Of a DNA stretch of 13,488 bases, positions 1 to 6,346 are shown in pieces. Where the stretch lies: assembly GCA_004555955.1 (NCBI GenBank), contig SFJG01000086.1, positions 1 through 13,488 on the forward strand, in the 5' to 3' direction. The first letter of the stretch is position 1. Each line of letters begins with the position of its first letter. A program made the translations under genes and the position numbers. The notes below the pieces were generated by a model. That model ran no database searches and was not told the DNA's origin. It saw nothing but the letters and a program-made list of their open reading frames with translations. Origin of the DNA: Bacteroidales bacterium (lineage in GTDB: Bacteria > Bacteroidota > Bacteroidia > Bacteroidales > Muribaculaceae).

Positions 1-108
1 CACATCGATTACAATGCACGCATTGCGCTCGCTGTGACTTTCAAAATCTGCTCAAAAATATCCGCCTCTACGACCCTAAAAATTTAAGGAACGCGCTCTT
101 AACTTTTG
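1..108 (-). other. Probable 5' leader of a gene beyond the left edge
   Basis: This stretch lies downstream of the minus-strand promoter at 141-109 and upstream of whatever begins left of the window. I see no convincing start codon: the only minus-strand ATG (30-28) opens a four-codon frame that stops at 11-9. A 24-codon minus-strand frame without its own ATG start runs from 83 to 12 between two stops, and the opposite strand is open from base 1 to a stop at 85-87. Neither can be called a gene. A near-perfect palindrome, CAATGC-AC-GCATTG, sits at 12-25. The leader would be at least 100 nt long. Confidence 0.3.
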
Positions 109-141
109 CAAATGTAATGATTTTTTGTGGTAATTCCCAAA
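109..141 (-). promoter_or_regulatory. Bacteroidota-type promoter, reading left
   Basis: On the minus strand TTTG (141-138) is followed after 21 bp by TACATTTG (116-109), matching the Bacteroidota TTTG-N19-21-TAnnTTTG promoter. Transcription would start near base 102 and run off the left edge. It lies about 70 bp past the stop of the glycosyltransferase gene ending at 209, so the next gene leftward probably has its own promoter. I see no terminator between that stop and this promoter. Confidence 0.6.
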
Positions 142-208
142 TTTTTCGGCATGAGAGATTTGGCACGTTATGGCGCGTGGTTTCTTTATGACAGCGAAAA
201 GGGTGGAG

Positions 209-1297
209 TCAGCCTTCGATTGCGTGGAGATATACGTCGACTGTTTGTCGAGCGATGTTGTCCCAATTGTACGGTGCGAGGTCGTATGTTCGCGGCTGAG
301 TGTTGGCGAGTTTGCGACGGAGCGCCTCGCGAAGTGCGTCGACGTTGCCGGTTAGGAACATGTCGTCGGCTGCGAGTTGAGGTAGCCGGTTGGCGGGGAT
401 GTCGCTGACCAGCACGTCGAGCCCGTAACTCATCGCTTCGAGGAGCGAAATTGGCAGACCTTCGTGCGTCGAAGGGAGCACGAATAGCGCGGCATTGGTT
501 AGGATTTGGTTGAGTCGTTCGCCGCGGATAAAACCTGTGAGAACAGTACTGCTGCGACGAGCCTTGTCTTTGAGCATCTCGGAGAAGTCGTCGGGGTGGT
601 CAGCATCGCCGGCGATAACGAGTTTGTAGCCTTCCGGGTTGAGCGCAGTGAAAGCGTCGATGAGCATGTCGAAACATTTCTCTTTGACGAAACGTCCGAC
701 GGCAACGACATATTTACCGCTTGTCAATCCGAGGCTTTCGATGTAGTCGGTGTTGGAAGAGCGAACGGGCGGGGTAACGCCGTTGTAGATTAGGTTGCTC
801 GTGCGATGATGCTTCGTGCGGAGTATGTCGCTGATTACCTGCGAGATGACGATTACTTCGTTGCTGAAATGTGCGCCGCACCATTCGCCGGCTTTGAGCA
901 TCGTTTTGGCGAGAAAACCCCACTTTTTGCGGTCGTAGTCGGGGCCGTGATGGGTGGTTACCACTTTCATGCCGAGCAGACGAGCGAGGGGCGCCATTAG
1001 CGAAGGTCCGATGGCGTGGATGTGTACAATGTCGGCGTTGAGCCGGCGTGCTTTGACGATAGCCAGGAAAGTGTGGACGATGGCTTCGAGGCTTTTGCGG
1101 CGAGGCGCGTAGACGTCGACGAGGCTGACGCCTTTGTATTGGTCGCGGCGGTTTTCGGGGGAGACGTAGCAACTGCGGCGAATGACGGTTACGTCGATAC
1201 CCATATCGCTGATGCGCGGAAAGAGTTCTTCACAGTGGGTTTCGACGCCACCGAGAATGTCGGGAATTCCTCGAGTGCCGGTTACTACAACTTTCAT
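209..1297 (-). CDS. Glycosyltransferase family 4 (GT-B fold)
   Basis: A 362-residue retaining GT4 glycosyltransferase expected to move a sugar from a nucleotide-sugar donor to a growing surface glycan at the cytoplasmic face of the inner membrane. The N-terminus carries the GTRGIP...GGVET signature (residues 7-20) of the DUF1972/rhamnosyltransferase-like GT4 group. HIHAIGP (93-98) and TTHHGPD (114-120) follow in the acceptor-side Rossmann half. The donor half starts near residue 195 with VAVGRFVKEK and holds the EX7E motif (E279, E287) that binds and activates the donor. Length is normal for the family and no residue is obviously missing. The start lies 5 bp after the stop of the radical SAM gene, so the two are co-transcribed. 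Donor and acceptor cannot be read from the sequence; rhamnosyl, glucosyl or N-acetylhexosaminyl transfer are all possible. Confidence 0.9.
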   Translation of the reverse strand: MKVVVTGTRGIPDILGGVETHCEELFPRISDMGIDVTVIRRSCYVSPENRRDQYKGVSLVDVYAPRRKSLEAIVHTFLAIVKARRLNADIVHIHAIGPSLMAPLARLLGMKVVTTHHGPDYDRKKWGFLAKTMLKAGEWCGAHFSNEVIVISQVISDILRTKHHRTSNLIYNGVTPPVRSSNTDYIESLGLTSGKYVVAVGRFVKEKCFDMLIDAFTALNPEGYKLVIAGDADHPDDFSEMLKDKARRSSTVLTGFIRGERLNQILTNAALFVLPSTHEGLPISLLEAMSYGLDVLVSDIPANRLPQLAADDMFLTGNVDALREALRRKLANTQPRTYDLAPYNWDNIARQTVDVYLHAIEG

Positions 1298-1302
1298 AGA
1301 TG

Positions 1303-2370
1303 TTAGAATTTATCTCTCAGGTCGCCTTGCGAGGGGTCTTGTCCGACGTCGCACCAGGTCTTGTCGAGGCAAGCGGGGAGTCCGCGGAGGCTGCGAATCT
1401 TGTTTGCAATCGACCAGCGAAGCGGATATTTAATGTATTTGTGCATCACGGGCGACGCCGTGCCCACCATCCAACAGTTCTTGGGGCATTTGCGCACCAT
1501 GGCGCGTACGCGTTCGGCTTGCTCGCTGTTCCAAAGTTGCATAAAGTCGGAGGTTTTGCGGATGTTGCCCATCGACTCTTTCCAGTAGCGTTCTTCGAGT
1601 CCGTTGCAGGGGAACACGTCGCCGTAGGGGTCGATGAAGAAGTTCATCGTGCCGGCTTCGCAGGGGAGCATGCGGCGGTTGCCTTCGATGTAGTTAATTA
1701 GACCCATATTGAACCAAGCGCGGAACCACGATTTGGGGTGCGATTCTTTGAGTTGCAGGTTGACGAGGCGTTCGAAGTCGCTGCACACTTCGTCGCGATT
1801 GGTGATAACGTTGTCGGTCTTGTGGAAATAGTAAGAGTTGTGAAAAGAGGCGGTGGCAAATTCCATGCCGAGCTCTTTGGAGAGTTGGTAGAGCGCGAGC
1901 ATGTCTTTGGAGTTGCTGTTCGATACGGTGCAACCGAATCCGATGTCTTTGAGCCCCATTTCGCGGAGCGTGAGCAAAGTTTTCAGCCCTTTGTCGAAAC
2001 CACCTTCACGTCCGCGGAGCTCGTCGTTTTTCTGCGCGAGACCTTCGATAGAAATACGTATGCCGATGTTTGGGAAACGCTTGGCGAGGGCTATTACGCG
2101 GTCGTCATACCAACCGGAGGTGGATATGACGATACGTCGTGTCTTGGTGTAGCACACCTCGACGATGTCGGCAAGGTCTTCGCGAACGAAAGGTTCGCCG
2201 CCGGTAAGATTGATGAATTTCAGCTTCGGGAGGATTTCCAACTCCTTGGCGGTCAATTCTTTATCCTTATCGGTGGGATTTTGCCATATGTTGCACATTT
2301 TACACCTCATCGGGCATCGATAAGTTAGAATTATCGATGCGTCGGTTGGCGTATTTGTCTTTTTTGTCAT
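1303..2370 (-). CDS. Radical SAM protein with twitch/SPASM-like C-terminus
   Basis: A 355-residue radical SAM enzyme. The [4Fe-4S] site that cleaves S-adenosylmethionine is CPMRCKMC (C19, C23, C26), the CX3CX2C signature, followed by the SAM-binding GGEP (57-60) and a TIM-barrel-like core. The C-terminal part has C237-X12-G-X4-C255 followed by C295-PKN-C299. This is a SPASM-like pattern with only four clear ligands, so one auxiliary cluster (twitch type) is more likely than two. The start at 2370 is chosen because the protein begins just before the SAM motif, and the longer frame would run 106 bp into the preceding gene. An AGGAAAG stretch lies about 12-18 nt upstream. The gene sits between two GT4 genes, 71 bp after one and 5 bp before the other, which suggests a role in surface-glycan building or modification. 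The substrate is unknown. A peptide-maturation role is less likely, as no precursor peptide is visible. Confidence 0.9.
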   Translation of the reverse strand: MTKKTNTPTDASIILTYRCPMRCKMCNIWQNPTDKDKELTAKELEILPKLKFINLTGGEPFVREDLADIVEVCYTKTRRIVISTSGWYDDRVIALAKRFPNIGIRISIEGLAQKNDELRGREGGFDKGLKTLLTLREMGLKDIGFGCTVSNSNSKDMLALYQLSKELGMEFATASFHNSYYFHKTDNVITNRDEVCSDFERLVNLQLKESHPKSWFRAWFNMGLINYIEGNRRMLPCEAGTMNFFIDPYGDVFPCNGLEERYWKESMGNIRKTSDFMQLWNSEQAERVRAMVRKCPKNCWMVGTASPVMHKYIKYPLRWSIANKIRSLRGLPACLDKTWCDVGQDPSQGDLRDKF

Positions 2371-2406
2371 TTCAAAATGTTCTTTCCTAATACTACATAA
2401 CGTAGC

Positions 2407-2440
2407 AAATCCCGAAATATTGCATTGATGTTCGGGATTT
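2407..2440 (-). terminator. Stem-loop in the GT4 / radical SAM gap
   Basis: AAATCCCGAA (2407-2416) and TTCGGGATTT (2431-2440) form a perfect 10-bp inverted repeat with a 14-nt loop, directly after the stop codon at 2444-2442. Read leftward, only a three-T run follows the stem, so it would be a weak terminator. It may reduce expression of the two downstream genes or protect the upstream mRNA. On the plus strand a longer T run follows, but no plus-strand gene lies there. No second promoter is evident before the radical SAM gene. Confidence 0.4.
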
Positions 2441-2441
2441 T

Positions 2442-3629
2442 TTATAAGTTGTTGTAAATGTTCAGCAGCGAGTTGCGATATCGGTCGATGTTGAATTCGT
2501 TGATGGCTTTCGCGGAAATGTTCGAGTAGTCGAAATCGAGGTCCCAAGCGTTACGGATAGAGTTTCGGAGCGATTCTGTGTCGCCGCTACGGAAGAGCAC
2601 GCCGTTTGACGGTCGCACAAGTTCCGGGATACCGCCGATTCGCGCGGCAACGACGGGCGTTCCCAGGCAAAGAGCTTCGATGATGCTCAGCGGGTTGTTT
2701 TCGTACCATTCGGATGGCAGAATGAGCAACCGTGCTTTGGCAACGTGGCGTCGCACCTCTTCCGGGGGAAGGCTGCCGAGAAATTCGATGTTTTTGCCTT
2801 GTGCTTTTTCTCGGAGCTCGTTTTCGAGCGGTCCGGTTCCGATGAGTTTGAGCGCGTACGGCAGCGAACTGATGGCGTCGATTAGTGTAGCCACGCCTTT
2901 TTCGTGCGAAAGGCGACCGACGTAGACGCAGTATGGACGGCGGTCGGTTTCGGCAACGAGGTTGCTGATGAAGTCGGGGTTGACGAAGTTGCAGAGCGTA
3001 TGAAGTTTGTCGGCGTTGAAACCGCCTTCGGTCATTTTTTGAGCCATAAACCTGCTTGGCGCGATGAACGCGTCGGTAGCGGCTTCGAGTCGGCGACGGT
3101 TCCAATATTCGGCTTCAATCCAACCGGCAATGCTGCTTGCGAGGCTGCCTTTCATGCAACGATGAGTCACGACGTTTCGCTTGCTTTCGGAGATGCATCG
3201 TTCGCAGATTCCGTCAGCGTTCAGGCAGGAGTAGGCAGGGCAGAGCAACTTATAGTCGTGGAGCGTCCAGACCGTTTTAAGTCCGCGTCGTTTCGCCATT
3301 TCGACGATAGCCGGCGAGAGATATGAGTGGATGTTGTTGAAGTGGACGATGTCGGGACGGAAATCGTCGACGATAGCGTTGAACGCCTTGCGAACGCCGG
3401 CGCCGCCGAGGATGCGGCTCATTGCTTTGAGTTTGTTGGTAAGCCCGCCGTCGAACGACACTTCGGGAGCGAAGAATCGGCTATAGGGGCTCGGCGCGTT
3501 GCCTTCGTACTGCATCGAAAATACTGCCGTTTCGCATCCGGCGGCTTGCAACAGGCGTTCGAGCCCCATTGCGTGAATGCAGTCGCCTCCGCGATTATAG
3601 TAGAATTTGTTGACTATCAGTACTCTCAT
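2442..3629 (-). CDS. Glycosyltransferase family 4 (GT-B fold)
   Basis: A 395-residue GT4 glycosyltransferase, first gene of the leftward operon. It opens with MRVLIVNKFYYNRGG, whose Gly-rich loop is typical of the acceptor half. VHFNNIHSYLSP (95-106) and TLHDYKLLCP (122-131) follow, with a cysteine group at 130, 135, 142, 145 and 158. The donor half has VGRLSHEKG (237-245) and the EX7E pair E310 and E318 in ENNPLSIIE. Length and motifs indicate an intact enzyme acting at the cytoplasmic face of the inner membrane. The start at 3629 is preferred because the longer frame would begin inside the promoter -7 element at 3688-3681, upstream of the predicted transcription start. The sugar donor and acceptor are not readable. 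Context suggests LPS, capsule or exopolysaccharide assembly. Confidence 0.9.
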   Translation of the reverse strand: MRVLIVNKFYYNRGGDCIHAMGLERLLQAAGCETAVFSMQYEGNAPSPYSRFFAPEVSFDGGLTNKLKAMSRILGGAGVRKAFNAIVDDFRPDIVHFNNIHSYLSPAIVEMAKRRGLKTVWTLHDYKLLCPAYSCLNADGICERCISESKRNVVTHRCMKGSLASSIAGWIEAEYWNRRRLEAATDAFIAPSRFMAQKMTEGGFNADKLHTLCNFVNPDFISNLVAETDRRPYCVYVGRLSHEKGVATLIDAISSLPYALKLIGTGPLENELREKAQGKNIEFLGSLPPEEVRRHVAKARLLILPSEWYENNPLSIIEALCLGTPVVAARIGGIPELVRPSNGVLFRSGDTESLRNSIRNAWDLDFDYSNISAKAINEFNIDRYRNSLLNIYNNL

Positions 3630-3680
3630 ATTGTTGCGATTTAAGTGGCTGCCTGTCGTTGTTTCGACCCGTAGCAAATG

Positions 3681-3712
3681 CAAAGGTAATACATTTTGTA
3701 AACGTTCACAAA
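3681..3712 (-). promoter_or_regulatory. Bacteroidota-type promoter of the glycosyltransferase operon
   Basis: On the minus strand TTTG (3712-3709) is followed after exactly 20 bp by TACCTTTG (3688-3681). This fits the Bacteroidota primary sigma factor consensus closely. The predicted transcription start is near 3675, giving a leader of about 45 nt before the ATG at 3629. Confidence 0.75.
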
Positions 3713-3868
3713 TGTTTGTTGCCCCTATGGGCTGTTTTGACTGTCGTGAATGTTCTGATTTTTGTCGTTTTTGCGAGTCAAAAGTGTTGTTTTTGCCGTA
3801 GAGTGTGTGTTTTGATTTGTATTTTTTCGGCGAAGGTGTCTACTTTTCTCTACTTTTTCGCGTTGGTA

Positions 3869-3931
3869 AACGTGGTGATTAATCGCTTGAAACGTAGATA
3901 GATAAGAGGTGTTAACGTGGTAAAAACGTAG
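3869..3931 (+). repeat. Four AACGTRG heptamers at helical spacing
   Basis: AACGTGG at 3869-3875, AACGTAG at 3891-3897, AACGTGG at 3914-3920 and AACGTAG at 3925-3931. Start-to-start steps are 22, 23 and 11 bp, close to multiples of one helical turn, and the G/A variants alternate. The array ends 50 bp before the -33 box of the GH3 promoter. This could be an operator array for an activator of the glycosidase operon; that role is inference. Confidence 0.45.
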
Positions 3932-3942
3932 TGCGGAAAATG

Positions 3943-3954
3943 TGTTATATAACA
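3943..3954. promoter_or_regulatory. 12-bp perfect palindrome, possible operator
   Basis: TGTTATATAACA is a perfect palindrome 26 bp upstream of the -33 box of the GH3 promoter. AT-rich palindromes of this size can bind dimeric regulators, but a short AT palindrome can also arise by chance in AT-rich DNA. Confidence 0.25.
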
Positions 3955-3980
3955 TAAAGTAGCTAAGGTGGGTTTTGTAA

Positions 3981-4012
3981 TTTGGTGTCGAAAAGCAGTT
4001 GGGCTATTTTTG
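3981..4012 (+). promoter_or_regulatory. Bacteroidota-type promoter of the GH3-GH43 operon
   Basis: TTTG (3981-3984), a 20-bp spacer, then TATTTTTG (4005-4012). Same architecture and spacing as the divergent promoter at 3712-3681. The transcription start would be near 4018, giving a leader of about 29 nt before the ATG at 4047. Confidence 0.75.
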
Positions 4013-4046
4013 CCGTCGAAAACGAAACACAACTATTGAAAACGAT

Positions 4047-6338
4047 ATGAAACTACGCATCATTTCACTCATAACAATAGCTTTGGCAGCAGCGTCGGCG
4101 GTGTCGGCAAAAGACGATGCGCGCTACACCCGAGCAGAACTCGAGAAAAAGACAAAAACCGAGTTTATCGACGGACTGCTCAGCCGAATGACTATAGAAG
4201 AGAAAATCGGTCAATTCAATTTGCCGAGTTATGGAAACGTAAAACCGGACCCGAAGAAAAGTCCCCTTGCCGACCGCATTCGGCGCGGCGAGGTAGGCGG
4301 TATATTTAACATAAACGGTGTCGACGACGTAATAAAATTGCAAGAAGTGGCGGTGAAAGAAAGCCGCATTGGTATCCCTATAATAATAGGAGCCGACGTA
4401 TGCTCCGGCTACGAAACCCGATTTACGATGCCCTTAGCCATGGCGTGCTCGTTCAAGCCTGCGAATCTTGAGGCGGCTGCGCGCATCTCCGCCGAAGAGG
4501 CATCGACGGGCGGCATTTGCTGGACCTACAGTCCGATGGTCGACGTAAGTCGCGATGCTCGCTGGGGACGTAGCCGCGAAGGAGCAGGCGAAGACCCGCT
4601 GTTGGGAGCCGACATGGCGCGCGCTTGGGTGCGCGGCTATCAGGGCGACAACCTTGCCGACCCGACAACCATAATGGCGTGCGTGAAGCACTATGCACTC
4701 TACGGTGCAGCCGAATCCGGTCGCGACTACAATCCCGTCGACATGAGCCGTCAAGCCGCCATGAACGGCTTTATGGAGCCCTATCGCGCAGCCGTTGAGG
4801 CAGGCGTAGGCAGCTTGATGACCTCGTTCAACGAATTTGAAGGCATCCCCGCAACCGGGCATAGTTGGTTGCTCCGAGATGTGCTTCGCAGTCGTTGGGG
4901 ATTCGACGGATTCGTAGTGTCCGACTATACGGCAATCCAAGAAATGGTAAATCATGGCGTAGGCAATGCCGACGAAGTAGCACTTCAGGCATTCAAATGC
5001 GGCGTGGATATGGATATGATTGCCGACTACTATCACGACTCACTATTAAAACTTTATAATGCAAACAAGATTACCTTTGAAGAGATAGACTCGGCATGCC
5101 GACGGATGTTGTCAGCCAAGTACGATTTAGGTCTCTTCCACAATCCGTATCAATATTGCGATGCGGAGAGAGGTAAAAAGGAAAATCGCACGGCTGAGAA
5201 GCTGAGCGTAGCACGCCGTATTGCCACTGAGTCCTATGTGCTGATGAAGAATGAGGACGGCGTGCTTCCTTTGAAAAACAACAAGCGTATAGCCATCATC
5301 GGGCCTCTTGCCGACGTACGAGCAGACATGCCGGCAATGTGGCGCGACGGCAGCGCAACGACATATCGCGGCTTGGCAGACGCCTTGCGCGACCAGCTCG
5401 ACGGCGTGGAAGTCGCGTATGCACGCGGCTGCAACCTTGCCGACGACGAAAAGATGGAATATAACTTCACTGACAACAAAAATAATGTTCGAGGCAACGA
5501 GGCAGAGTTGCTACGAGTGGCTATCGACGTGGCGTCGGGGGCTGACGTGATAATTGCTGCCATCGGCGAATCCGCATCAATGAGCGGAGAAGGCGCAAGT
5601 CGGGCAACGCTGGAGTTGCCCGACACACAACGCCGACTCATTGAGGCGCTCCATGCCACCGGCAAACCCGTTGTGATGCTTCTGTTTACGGGACGTCCGC
5701 TGGCACTGCAACGCGAGGAGCCGCTCGTCGACGCCATCCTGACAGTTTGGGAAGGCGGTTCGAAGGCAGCCGATGCTATTGCCGACTTGCTTACCGGACG
5801 AGTTAATCCGTCGGCGAAACTCGCTATGACGTTTCCGCTCGTCACCGGTCAATGCCCAATCTATTACAACCACAAGCGCACCGGACGACCGATGGCTCCC
5901 GAGGCGTGGTATACGCGCTATGTGAGCAACTACATCGACGTACCCAACGAACCGCTCTATCCGTTCGGCTACGGCTTGAGCTACACAACCTACGACTACT
6001 CTAATTTGCGCCTTAGTAGCGCCGAAATGACCGCAGGCTCGACAATCACCGTGTCGGTCGACGTTAAGAACACCGGGAACGTCGACGGCGAAGAAATCGT
6101 GCAACTCTACATCCACGACCGCATTCGCAGCATCACGCCACCCGTCAAAGAACTTAAGGCATACAAGCGCGTTGCCCTCAAAGCCGGCGAAACCGCTACG
6201 GTCCGATTTGACCTCGACGTCGAGATGCTCAAGTTCTACAATGCCGACCTCGATTTCGTTGCCGAACCCGGCGAATTTGACGTGATGGTCGGCCCGAACA
6301 GTCGTGACACACAATCGATTATGTTTACACTTAAATAA
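4047..6338 (+). CDS. bglX: Glycoside hydrolase family 3, BglX-type beta-glycosidase
   Basis: A 763-residue exported retaining exo-glycosidase, most like periplasmic BglX beta-glucosidases. Residues 1-21 are a signal peptide ending SAVSA, followed by KDDARY. The N-terminal barrel holds KHYALYG (214-220), GRDY (225-228) and the nucleophile D293 in FVVSDY. The second domain (about 390-610) carries SGE with E515 as the likely acid/base by comparison with BglX. The tail (about 650-763) is a fibronectin-III-like domain with PPVKELKAYKRV (698-709). Length and order match full-length BglX. The start at 4047 is chosen because an earlier in-frame ATG at 3999 lies upstream of the promoter -7 box and would leave the signal peptide internal. 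The GH43 gene follows after 8 bp, so the pair probably trims plant-type oligosaccharides. Beta-glucosidase or beta-xylosidase activity cannot be told apart here. Confidence 0.92.
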   Translation: MKLRIISLITIALAAASAVSAKDDARYTRAELEKKTKTEFIDGLLSRMTIEEKIGQFNLPSYGNVKPDPKKSPLADRIRRGEVGGIFNINGVDDVIKLQEVAVKESRIGIPIIIGADVCSGYETRFTMPLAMACSFKPANLEAAARISAEEASTGGICWTYSPMVDVSRDARWGRSREGAGEDPLLGADMARAWVRGYQGDNLADPTTIMACVKHYALYGAAESGRDYNPVDMSRQAAMNGFMEPYRAAVEAGVGSLMTSFNEFEGIPATGHSWLLRDVLRSRWGFDGFVVSDYTAIQEMVNHGVGNADEVALQAFKCGVDMDMIADYYHDSLLKLYNANKITFEEIDSACRRMLSAKYDLGLFHNPYQYCDAERGKKENRTAEKLSVARRIATESYVLMKNEDGVLPLKNNKRIAIIGPLADVRADMPAMWRDGSATTYRGLADALRDQLDGVEVAYARGCNLADDEKMEYNFTDNKNNVRGNEAELLRVAIDVASGADVIIAAIGESASMSGEGASRATLELPDTQRRLIEALHATGKPVVMLLFTGRPLALQREEPLVDAILTVWEGGSKAADAIADLLTGRVNPSAKLAMTFPLVTGQCPIYYNHKRTGRPMAPEAWYTRYVSNYIDVPNEPLYPFGYGLSYTTYDYSNLRLSSAEMTAGSTITVSVDVKNTGNVDGEEIVQLYIHDRIRSITPPVKELKAYKRVALKAGETATVRFDLDVEMLKFYNADLDFVAEPGEFDVMVGPNSRDTQSIMFTLK

Positions 6339-6346
6339 TTTTGACG

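Larger units (their letters stand above)
3713..3980. other. Divergent intergenic region, AT-rich, no gene
   Basis: With the two promoters this makes the 417-bp gap between the leftward glycosyltransferase operon and the rightward glycosidase operon. I see no coding frame with protein-like composition. It holds a short GCCC-CTAT-GGGC palindrome (3721-3732), an 8-bp inverted repeat TTTTGACT/AGTCAAAA (3735-3742 and 3776-3783) with a 33-nt loop, four AACGTRG heptamers (3869-3931) and a 12-bp palindrome (3943-3954). The regulatory-looking elements cluster on the side nearest the GH3 gene. Confidence 0.6.

Noticed and set aside
1..87. 3' end of a plus-strand gene (open from base 1 to the stop at 85-87)
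   Set aside because: Only 28 codons, no recognisable protein, and a good minus-strand promoter points into the same segment.
127..408. 93-codon plus-strand frame at the left end
   Set aside because: Overlaps the GT4 gene in antisense and is rich in Arg/Cys, typical of a shadow frame.
2371..2547. N-terminal extension of the radical SAM gene
   Set aside because: It would overlap 106 bp of the preceding gene and adds residues with no match to radical SAM proteins.
3735..3783. TTTTGACT/AGTCAAAA inverted repeat with 33-nt loop as a regulatory hairpin
   Set aside because: The arms are short and the loop long; easily a chance match in AT-rich DNA, so only mentioned.
3999..4046. Earlier in-frame ATG for the GH3 gene
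   Set aside because: It lies upstream of the -7 box, so it would not be transcribed, and it would bury the signal peptide.
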